Below the pieces are notes generated by a model, which ran no database searches, was not told the DNA's origin, and worked only from the letters and a program-made list of their open reading frames with translations. A program made the translations under genes and the position numbers. A DNA stretch of 64,000 nt from Semisulcospira habei (taxonomy: Eukaryota; Mollusca; Gastropoda; Semisulcospiridae). Location: NCBI GenBank assembly GCA_036245525.1, contig BTPG01000003.1, positions 193,394,127-193,458,126 on the forward strand. The letters run 5' to 3'. Every line of letters begins with the position of its first letter. The stretch's first letter is position 1. Shown here in pieces: positions 32,543 through 44,500 of this stretch.

Positions 32543-35500
32543 CTGAAGTGATAGAAAATAGTAGCAAATTAATTCAAGCAGATCTATCATTATTTTTGAA
32601 ATTGTACTACTCAGTACGCATAGGCCATCGGACCGACGTCGGCCACAGTGGGCCCGCGCACGACAGTGCGCGGGCCCACTGTGGCCGACTTCGGCCCGAG
32701 GATCTTTTGCTTTGGGAAGAGACCCCAAGTAGATCTGCCGCAGCGGTTATCTGTCGTGTTACGCCGGGAGTGAAACTACTGTTTTACGGACACCAAAGAG
32801 TAATTGCTGTAATTACCATAGCCTTCCCAAGTGCAAAGATGAAAATCCAACATGTTACCTGTGGGACGTCGATCTCTTTGTTCCGGTCGCACTGATCTTG
32901 GGACAGCACGCGTCCGGTCCTGCACGTGACGTAAGTGGCTGTCCATTCTGACGTCACAGACACCGCTTGCTGGCCGTCGGCTTTGCCCACACAGCTCGGT
33001 AAGACTTTGTCACACAGTGTGCACTTTGTGTTGGGCGGGCATTGGAAGCCACGGTAGTCACCTTCAAGATATAATGACGGATTTAATGATTCAATGATTC
33101 AATGATGATTCAATGAAGCTTAATTTATCAACGGTTGAGGCATTGACATCGTCATAAACATAGCCATTTTTCAAACCTGCCGTTGCTACAAAACTACGAG
33201 ACAAAATACAAAAAACTATATAGTTAAATGTAAATGAAACAAAAACATTACAAGTTTAGGGAAAGAGAGTCCCATGACGATCTCACGCACCTAAACTGAC
33301 ACACACGCACACACACACACACACACCATCACACACGCACACACAGAGTTTGTAATTGGGAGCATACATAATTAGGGTCACAGGGCAGTATATATTTCAC
33401 AACGTAATGATTACGACTGCTTCGAGAAGCACTTGAAGAGACTGATTTTGAAACGGGATGGAGAGGAAGCGGATTTTACATAATCAGGAAGCGTGTTCCA
33501 AGTCTGCGTTCCCGAGAATGACAAACTAGATTTGTATATATCAATTCTTGTTTTGGGGACTAAGAAACGTTGCCTAATATTACCAAGCCTAGATTAAGAC
33601 TTAGAGAAAAGAGTTGTGATATATTCTGGTATTTTCTGTTTCCACACTTTAAACATAAAAATAGCCTTATTGTATTTGAAGTGGTCTTGCAGCGGCAGAA
33701 ATCCTATTTTGGCGAGTTTGTCTTCTGTTGTGAGTCGTGGGTCAGGAAGGATTAACTTTGCTGCCCTTTTGTGTAACGAGTTGAGTCTCTTCAAGTGGAC
33801 TTCACTGCATCCATCCCACACCGTCGACGCGTAATCAATGAGAACGTATGTGAGCATTATAGAATAGTTTGCGCGTGTCCGAGTCGGTGTAATATTTCAG
33901 TTTGGATAACATGAAAAGATTTTTGGCTACCGTTCTGCATAAAGTGTCCGTATGAGCCTTCCACTTAAGCTGACTGTCAATTGTAATCCCTAGTAGGCGG
34001 TGTTCATTAACGTGTTCTATTTGCCTACCCTTTAATAAAAGGTTAAGTAACAGGGGTGCTAACTGGTGTTTTTGACGAGTGGCGATTATCATAGATTTGG
34101 TTTTAATTGGATGAACAATCATAGAATTAATCACGGAATTAATATTATTGAGAATGATGTAAGAGTGGAATTCACGTATGTATGCGTGACGGTCTGTCAT
34201 TTTGGACCTGATGGGCCGTAAGCCATAAGGCCCACAGCTACAGACTAACACACATAACCCATGCGCTCATGACAGCAGCGAGTATTTTCAACATCGAAAA
34301 AAAAGAACACCCGAATGCGATATAAATTTGGGAACATGATACATATATCATATTAGAGGGTAAAACTGTGAACTGGTGAGTCCTATCATTTAGATTATCA
34401 GTTAATAAGTTACTTTAGTGTATTTCGTAGTTGGTGGCCTTTAAAAGACGATATTTGAAAATCAAAATTAGGTAAAAACTGCACGTGTTTCGACGAAAAC
34501 AGTGGATTAAAAGCCCGGACAAACACATCCAATGTCGCATGTTTGTCCGGACTTCTAATCAACTGTTAGCGTCAAACGAGGCATATTTTTTTCACAATGT
34601 ACTTCTGATTTACGGAACTTGTTTCACTGAGCAACATAATTCCGAAGTTGTACGTCACTCTACCAGTGTGAAGCTGAAAAGTCAGTTTCCCTTGACCAAG
34701 GAAACCCGCAACATGAACAAGTTTTGGGAGAATTAGCAAGTATTCGGGTAATCAGCTTCAAATAAGAAAATATTGCGGTAATTAGTTTGAGCTAATTACC
34801 GTAATAATTTATTTGCACATTTGAAGCTAATTACCGCAATACGTACATATTTTTAAAAAGCGTTTTCTCGCGTATTTTCCGACAGAACTTACAAGCACTT
34901 AAAGCTTCCCTCCTTGTGCCGCACTGGACGTTTAAAGAGCTGTCACACACCCGTCTCTGACTGTCAAACAGCTGCGGGTAGGGACACTCCTGTAGGTACT
35001 GCTCAAAGAATGCCGGCACCACGTCATACACCCGGGAACAGTTGTAGTACGCCTGGCACTCTTCGGGGTGAGGGATCAACAGGCCGAAATCTCGAGAGCA
35101 GAACTCGAAGACTGAAAATCCCAGCGTGACGCCAGTGAAGGGGGTCGACGTGCGAGCAGTAGTGGTGTAAGCTATGATACAGACATAAGGGACGAAAGAA
35201 AGTAAGAGAAAAAAGGGAATGCGATCTATTTGCAAGAAGCATAGATCCTCATGAGCCCCCGCGGGGGCTCATGAGGATCTATGCTTCTTGCTGAGACCAC
35301 TTTGTATTCATGTTCTTTGGACAGTTGTGGCTTTTTTGGGTCGTTCAGTGAATACAGATTTCAGAAACACAATTTACGTACGGTGACAGGGAGGAGGTAC
35401 ACTTATGAAAGTATCGATGATGTTCGCGTACAACCTCGTGACTGACGTTACACTTATGAAAGTATCGATGATGTTCGCGTACAACCTCGTGACTGACGTT

Positions 35501-38500
35501 ACACTTATGAAAGTATCGATGATACTGTTCGCGTACAACCTCGTGACTGACGTTACACTTATGAAAGTATCGATGATGTTCGCGTACAACCTCGTGACTG
35601 ACGTTACACTTATGCAAGTATCGATGATGTTCGCGTACAACCTCGTGACTGACGTTACACTTATGAAAGTATCGATGATACTGTTCGCGTACAACCTCGT
35701 GACTGACGTTACACTTATGAAAGTATCGATGATGTTCGCGTACAACCTCGTGACTGACGTTACACTTATGCAAGTATCGATGATGTTCGCGTACAACCTC
35801 GTGACTGACGTTACACTTATGAAAGTATCGATGATGTTCGCGTACAACCTCGTGACTGACGTTACACTTATGCAAGTATCGATGATGTTCGCGTACAACC
35901 TCGTGACTGACGTTACACTTATGAAAGTATCGATGATGTTCGCGTACAACCTCGTGACTGACGTTACACTTATGAAAGTATCGATGATGTTCGCGTACAA
36001 CCTCGTGACTGACGTTTCGGCTTGAAGTCATGTTTGAATCGGGTTGCTTCGAATTTGTTCATTACACTCTCTGACGAAAATCTGGAACCTGTAGTCTACA
36101 GGCGGCTGCCCTGGATCCGATACGAAACCTATCCAAATCCGAAGCGGGTCCGAAACAGAAAAAAAATCGTGCTGTTAACCCATTCGGGACGTGCCGCCTG
36201 CGGATACGCGGCTTATGCCGCGTATCCGGAGGCGGCACGTCTCGTATAAGTCTTCTTCATGTTTGTGTGTTTCCATATGTCCGATGGGATAAACGAATTC
36301 GCATCCGGCTTCGAACAAAAATGACTTTTTGTTGTTGTTGTTGTTGTTTGTTTTTTGTTTTTTAAGGAAAATTCCATCATCGAATCAGGTTCGGATCGTA
36401 TTCGTGTCGGATTCGTGCTTATGGAAACCTAGCTTTCGAAGAAATGTTCGTAACTGCCTTTTGAAGAAAGTCTCGGAACATATAGGCCTATATTCTGACC
36501 AAAATATAATTTTTTTTAATATTTTTTTCCCCACAAATTTGTTAGTTACGAGGTTGTAGGTAAACAAATCTTTGAAGCTTTTACCGGACATTCATGTGCT
36601 GCAAAGAGCCACGAAGCAGGTCACAAAACACGAACCATTTTTCGCGACAACATATAAATCTACGTTTCCATAAGCACGATTCCAATTCGAAAGCGATTCA
36701 AACCCGACACAGAAGTGCAATTTTCGTTCAAAATTTGTGGAGCGCGTGCTTCCATACAAAACGCGCAACATCCAAGTTTCGCCTTTGTCAGAACCACTGA
36801 CATAACGTAAAGATCAGATTGGCGCGAGAACGTGCGATACGTCACACTTTCGGTCAGAACACATTCGACATCCGACAAAATTCGCTCCGCAGAGTGAATA
36901 ACAAACGTGTGGCGTTGGTTTCGCAGTCGGATGCGGAATTCGGTTTCGCATGGAACATAATAATATAGAAAGACGCAACCATAAAAACGACTTTTCCTTT
37001 TCGGAACCGTTTCGGATTCGGGTCGTATTCGCATCGGATTCGTACTTATGGAAACGTGGCTTATTCTACTTAACCCCAAGGCGGCATTTCCCCAATTTTA
37101 GAGGTGTCACTTAACAACTATGTACCGGTTCCAGGTGATCGATCTGCCATAACAGCTCAAGGATAGTGCCAGATTAGCTTGGCGCCATCAGGCGCCAAGC
37201 TAATCTGGCACTACCCTTGAATTATTATCGTCGATCTATCACCTGCTGTAGGGCGTCGGGGTGAAATGGATTAACACTCACACGCTGGATCTTTCCTTGT
37301 TCCGCAGTTGACCCTCCATGGGTCATCGCACGTGAACGTGATGGTGTTGAACAGGTTCGGGGACGGACACTCAGCCAGGTAATTCTCCAAAAACCTGGGC
37401 ACCACGCCCTTCTTCAAGGAGCAGTTGAAGTAAGACTGGCACTGATCCGGGTGCGGTAATATCGCCGTAGCGTTTCTGTTGCAGGTTGCCCACACTGTTG
37501 CCGACAGGTCAGAGTTTGAGGTTGTGCTGGACGATGGTGATGATGTTGTCGTCGTTGTGGTTTGCGTCGTTGATGAAGAATTGTCTGAAAAGATAATAAA
37601 ATCGATGGATAAATGTGATCACTGCAATGTACATGTGTGTAAAAATTGTAACGCCTTTACTACCGAGATAAAGCAAAAGAATCAACTGCAAGAGAGAAAA
37701 TACAAAATATTCAACGGCAAGAGACATAGATCGTCATGAGCCCCCGCAGTCGCGGGGGCTCATGAGGATCAATGTCTCTTGTTGTGACCAATTGTTATCC
37801 GTCTTCCTTGGACGCTTGTGGTGTCTGGTCGTTGAATAAACAAAGATTTCAGAAAAAAATCTGTGTCCAATGGCAGAGAAGGGTTTAAGGACACTTTTAA
37901 TCCAAATGAGTGAAAGATTAAATGTATTCATTGCACATGGAAAATATGGAAATGAATGCTATCAAAATACACCATTGTTATGTTTAACTCCATTAAGTGC
38001 TCGGGCAAGACGAACGCTACCCAGCTGCATGAGACTTAAACCCCCATGAGCCCCCGCAGTCGCGTGGACTCATGATCGTTAAGTTTATGTCTCTAATTAA
38101 TCCTATGTTCTGCATGCCTTTTTTGGTCCTAATTACATCCATGATTCAGTAGTAAGCGTGCGGTTGTTTCAGACGCGCAATTCGCGATAACTGAGAGTGA
38201 ACGGGTTAAAATATGGCGGCCGACCTATCTCTTGCAATACTGTCATAAGCCATTCAGCCCTCACGCACTACAGCAGGAACAATGAACAATGAACCTTTAT
38301 TTTCCAACGGTAGAAGTTATTGGTAACAGGACCAGTTTTCAAACTTGCCGTTGCCGGAGATAGATCGACCATGATAATTTAAGGGTAGTGCCAGATTAGC
38401 TTGGCGCCTGTCGGCGCCAAGCTAATCTGGCACTGTCCTTGAATTATCATGGTCGATCCATCTCCTGCAACAGGTGCATAGTCGTTAGATGACGCCTCCA

Positions 38501-41500
38501 AAATATGGGAAATACGTGCGTCGGGCTGAATGAGTTACGGGTGCACTATTACTGTCTTAAGGGTGCATTATTTAATATGCAGCCATATAACCGTGTAGGC
38601 AAACAGTCTTTGGGCATTCACATGATGTAAAGAGCTAACAGTTAAACACAAAACAGGCCAACATGAATCATGAGCGTGTCAGCACTATAAGAATTTGTTT
38701 CATGCCAATACTACAAGATCAATAATAAACAAACAAAACAACAAACAAACAAACAAAAAACAAAGAAAGAAAGAAAGAAAGAAAGAAACAAAAAACAAAA
38801 TACCCCCCCCAAAAAAAAAAACAACAAAAAAAAAACAACAACAAACAAACAAAAAAAAAACACACAAAAAACCCCACAAAAAACACAAAAAAACACAAGA
38901 ACAACAACAATAACAACAATAACAACAGCAAACGATTAACACATTCTGCTCCAGGACCGAAATCCCCAAACTTTGATGTTGCCCTCTGAAGACTGTATTA
39001 CAATTCTGGAAACAGATCGAGCGTGATAGTTCAAGGGTTGTGCCAGAATAGTTTGGCGCCCATGGGCGCCAAGCTATCCTGGCACAACCCTTGAACTATC
39101 ACGCTCGATCCATGTCTTGCCGTGGCGTGTCGGAGTTGAATGAGTTAACACTCACAGTCCGGTTCTTTCCTTGTTCCGCAGTTGACCCTCCATGGGTCAT
39201 CGCACGTGAACGTGATGGTGTTGAACAGTTTCGGGGACGGACACTCAGCCAGGTAATTCTCCAGAAACCTTGGCACCACGCCCTTCTTCAAGGAGCAGTT
39301 GAAGTAAGACTGGCATTGATCCGGGTGCGGTATTATCGCCGTAGCGTTTCTGTTACACGTTTCCCACACTATTGCTGATAAGTTTGGGTTTGTGGTCGTC
39401 GATGGTGATGATGTGTAGCTTGTTCTCATCGTTGTCGTCGATTGCGTTGTTGATAAAGTAGTGTCTGAAAAAAAGTTAATAAAATCCATTCAGCCCTGAC
39501 GCACTACAGCAGAAGATGGGTCGACCATGATAATTCAAGGGTAGTGCCAGATTAGCTTGGCGCCGACAGGCGCCAAAGCTAATCTGGCACTGCCCTTGAA
39601 TTATCATGGTCGATCCATCTCCTGCAACTGGTGCATAGTCATTAGATGACGCCTCCAAAATTTGGGAAAGACGGCCGTCGGGCTGAATGAGTTTAAGTGA
39701 TCACTGCAATGACCGTGTATGTAAGTGGTAAGTGTTATGAACATTGGTAATCGTTTTACAAAATGATTCAGAATAAACAAGTGACTATATATACTGACGA
39801 GCAAAAGAAATGCGACATTTTGGGAATCATCGGAAACACAAAAATGTCGCATTTCTTTTGCGCGTCAGTATACGTGGAGACGTACTGCTTGACACAGGCG
39901 AATTTGAATGACGAAATGCTAAATGTAAAAACAAACAAACAAGCAAACAAACAAGCAAACAAACAAACAAACAAACAAACAAACAAACAAACAAACAAAC
40001 AAACAAACAAAGAAAAAACAAAACAAAACAACAACAACAACAACAACAAAAGCTGAAGCAACTTTTTAGTCTGTAGTAATAAACACCCTAAATTGTATCC
40101 CCCTTGTGCATGTAACCACTGGTTAAGTTAACAGTACCGATGACTGCATGAAAAAGGGGGTAACCCATTGAAGCCGCCCGCATCAATAGATGCGGGAGTG
40201 TCGGATAGCGTTGCCGACGTCAACGCTATACGACCCTTCCGCAGCTATTGAGGCGGGGCGCCTTGAATGACTTAATGAATTTATATTACTTATTCAGCGA
40301 ATTTAATCGCAACTCATAGTTACATCATGTGACAGGGAATAACATATCACCTGTTTTACACTGTTTATCCAGTGCGCTGTACACCGTGTTACTGGGACAT
40401 CTGTACGTCCCTGTGTACTGCCCTTTGCTACACACGTAGTACAGGTCAGGGCGACTGTTGTCCACAGTGTACATCCCACTGAGGCGGTCGTTACACACAG
40501 GCATAAGGCCGCCATTGACAGTGGATACGTCGTAAAGGTGGACGCACTTTTTCAAAACCGGAGAAAATACCTGCAGAAAAAGACGTGCCAAGATTGACAG
40601 AGGCAAATATCTGAATAGAGAATAGAGATTATTCATGCTTTAACCAAATAGCTGTCGGTAGTGGTTATTGTCGGGATGATTCCTGCAGGAATCATCGCGA
40701 CAAAAACTGCTACCGACAGCCTAATGGTTAATGGCAGAAATCTGCCCTGTGAAGGCAAGAGACAGTAAGTAAAATTTTGTGAAAAGCGAGATTCACCTTG
40801 TGTTACTATGAAAATATCGCTTTGTACAACAATGGACTTGCTGTCTTTTGCCTTGACAGACAGGGCAGAAATGCCGATGATTATTTTCAAACCGGAATTG
40901 TTCACTAAAACAAAATGTTGTTTATCATAAAAATGAAATTTCTGTAAACGCATTAACCCGCTGTCCGCCAGCTGACGCGGACCGTGTTTCTTCAACCTTC
41001 GTCAACCCATAACATCTATCTATCTATCTATCTATATCCCGAAGTCTTGTCGACCGTTGGGGCACCACTGATGACTTAGCAACCAGCTCCCTCCATTCCT
41101 CTCTGTTCTCTGCCATTCTCAGCGTATCGCCCAGCTTCAGTCCTGTCCACTCTGAGATATTGTCTTCCCATCTTTTCCTCTGTCTTCCTCTCCTTCGTCC
41201 TCCTTGCACAGTGCCTCGAAGGATTGTTTTGGCAAGCCCTGCTGAACGCGTGACATGCCCATACCACTTCAGTTTGCGTTTTCTCACAATGGCTAATAAG
41301 TCTTCATAGGGCCCGATGGCTTGCCTGATTCTGCTTCCCACTTCCTCGTTTGTATAACATACTGAGGCTGAAAGCTTCAGATTTGTACACTGCCATATGC
41401 AAGCTACATTATAGTACTTACAGATAAGGATATAGACCAATGGCTTTAGTTCAAGGGGGGTGCCAGAATAGCTTGGCGCCCAGAGGCGCCAAGCTATTCT

Positions 41501-44500
41501 GGCACTACCCTTGAACTATCCCAGTCAAACTTATTTCACACACTGGTGTATTCCGAATGATAAGGGTTACACAAGACCAAGAAACCTGGATTCAAAGTGG
41601 TGTCCGCAAGAGGCATAGATCCGTATGTGCCCAGCAGTTGCGGGGGCTCGTAAGGATCTATACCTCTTACATTTTGGTGGTGTTCAAATGTTCTCGACAC
41701 TGAACGGGTCAAAGAGCAAATGTAGTTAGAAACAAATAGAAAAAGGTGTGTTCGTTGCAAAATGAAAAAAAAAAAAAAAAAAAAAAAAAAAGAGAGAAAA
41801 GAAAACAGGTATAACCACTTTTTGTTTAGCTCTTTGCCTCTCGGAAACTTTTTTTTTTTGTCGGAATGATACCTGCTTGAATCACCTCGATTAGAAAAGA
41901 TACGGACAACCAAAGGGTTATAAAAGAAAATCCTGTCAAAAGCAACAAATTATTGCTTATCGTCGTCATTGTCAATATGCAATAATGTTGTTTTTACCTG
42001 AGGGACGTTCAGCAATCTGTCTAGGTCACACTGACCCTGGGAGAGCGTGCGTCCGGCGCTGCACGTGACGTAAGTAGCTGTCCAAAGGGACGTTACAGAC
42101 ACGGCGTGCTGGCCATCCGGTTTGTCCACACAGCTGGGTATGGCCTGGTCACACGGTGTACAAAATGGGTCGGAACATCTATAGGTTCTGTAGTCACCTG
42201 GGTGTGTCCAGAAAGATTGTCATGTAATGCGCTACACAAATTGTGTTTTGAAATGTGTCACGTAAATTACGCCATGAAACGTGAAAGTAAAATTGGGTCA
42301 TGAAATGTAATACGACAAGTATGTCATCAAATGTGATGTAACAATTATGTCATGAAATGTGATACGACAATAATGCAATGGGATGTGATACGACAATTAT
42401 GTAATGAAATATGATACGACAATTATGCCATGTAATGTCGTACGACAATTATATACTGATCAACAAATGAAACGCGAAATTTGAGTGTATGTTGTATTTG
42501 TATGATAAATCCACGAAAATAGCAAGTTACACTATTTTTGATAGCAGTGTACGAGCAACAACATGTAAGCATGCAGTCACCGTACTGTAGTAACCGTGTT
42601 ACCCTCCCTCTGCACGAGGCACCCGTAATGGTTAGGACGCACGGCATATGCTTTTCACGCACGTGCATACACTGCAGAGAGATGTTGGGTCATGAACTGT
42701 GTTCAGCAATGCAAGGCAATAAAAACTCAGCAGTGTTACGCCTTCTGTCACTTTTGCCGTTGCCACATCAATCATGCCAAGATTTAGTGCTCCCCAACGA
42801 GAACGAGCTCTTGGGCGTTTGGAAGGCGGAGAAGATCCACAAGCTGTGGTGATATATTTACATCTTGTCTTAATACCTTTCTTTTAGTCTGGCTGGCCAG
42901 ATTCTTACCCATCCCGCCGTGAGATGGCCTCAGTTGCCTGCTCGGCGTTAAACCCAAATAACTAACTAACTAACCACAAGCTGTGGCAGTGGCCTTTAGA
43001 TGTCACATTCCGACCATTTACAGGCTGCAGCAACGCTATCATGCGGGTCTTCTGCTGTCTCTCCCAGAAGCGGACGACCACGAGTGACAACTCCACGGCA
43101 AGACCGCCACATTTTCCGGGCTCACGTGCGAAATCGCTTTCAGCCGGCCGAGGAAACAGCAAGAGAAGTTATCGGCAACCACCAGGCACCCATCAGTGGC
43201 CAGACAGTGCGACGACGGCTAGAGGAGCATAATCTGCACAACCGCCGCCCAGCCCGTGGACCTGTTCTTACTGACTGTCATCGCCGTGCACGCCTACTGT
43301 TCATAGGCTCATGTCGACTGGACCTGGCGACAGTGGCAGAACGTCTTGTTCACGAATGAGAGCCGCTACTGCATCAGCCATGCAGATGGGCGCATAAGAG
43401 TGTGGCGGCGGAGAAGGGTGAACGCAATGCTGATGGCTGTGTGCTGGAGAACAATGCCTGGGGCGGGCCAAGCGTGATGATTTGGGGTGGGTTTACCCTG
43501 AACCAGACAGTAGGACCTGTGTTTTTCCGTGGACTCCTACCAGGTCGTGGAAATGGCATCACAGCTCAGCGCTACATTGACCAAGCACTACACCCATAAT
43601 TATGTCCTGCCATTTTCTCAGGGACGCAGAAACTTCATCTTGCAGCAAGATAATGCGCGTACACACACTGCACGTATCACCCAGCACTTCTTGCAGCAGC
43701 ACAACATCCCAGTCATGCCCTGACCTGCCCTCAGCCCGGACCTCAATCCCATCCAACATCTCGGACTAACTGCAAAGGGAGGGCAACGCTGTACGCCCCA
43801 GACCAACGACAGCCGCAGAACTGGAGAGTACCATTGTCCAGGCGTGGAACATCCCCAAGGCAGCTTTCAACCGCCTGATGCACTCTATGCGCCGACGCTG
43901 CCAAGCCGTCATCAACGCCAATGGGGGTCACTCGCCATATTGACTTTGTGCTGTGCCATGCTTGCTCCAGATACAGAATAAACTTCCACACTGATTACGC
44001 TGGTGTCCATGATTTCATTCCTAAAATGTCGATAACATCCGTTGTATGGTTTGTCCGAAATCGACTTTCAAATGTTGGATTAAATGTGATTTGAAAGGGC
44101 TACTTCGCGTTTCTTTTGTTGATCAGTATATAATAAAATGTGATACGATAATCGTGTCACAAAATTATGTTAATAAAAAAATGTTTTGAATGAAATGTCA
44201 AAGGAAAATTGGGTCATGAAATGTGACACGACAATTATGTCATGAAATGAGATACAACAATTATGTTATGAAACACGATACGAAAATCATCCCATGAAAT
44301 GTGAAGCGAAAATTTCGTCACGACATGTGACGCGAAAATTATGTCATGAAACATGACATGACACGTATGTCATGATACATGCGTACCGGTCTGCACATTT
44401 GGACCTTACATCTTCAAGCCACAAGGGCCAGAATCACAGGTCAGCACATACATTGTAATGGTGGACGCACTTTATCAGTACGGGTGAAAGAAAACATCTG

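Larger units (their letters stand above)
42454..44128 (+). mobile_element. Tc1-like DNA transposon, inactive
   Basis: Terminal inverted repeats TACTGATCAACAAATGAAAC and GTTTCTTTTGTTGATCAGTA are flanked by TA (42452-42453, 44129-44130). Length about 1675 bp. The transposase is broken, and a SINE fragment is inserted near its start. Confidence 0.88.

Noticed and set aside
35374..36031. Open frames of about 200 codons on both strands over the 51-bp array
   Set aside because: They exist because the repeat units are multiples of three, are open on both strands, and lie in an intron between well-supported exons.
43743..43991. Minus-strand frame over the Tc1 transposase end
   Set aside because: Antisense of the transposase remnant, whose motifs read on the plus strand.
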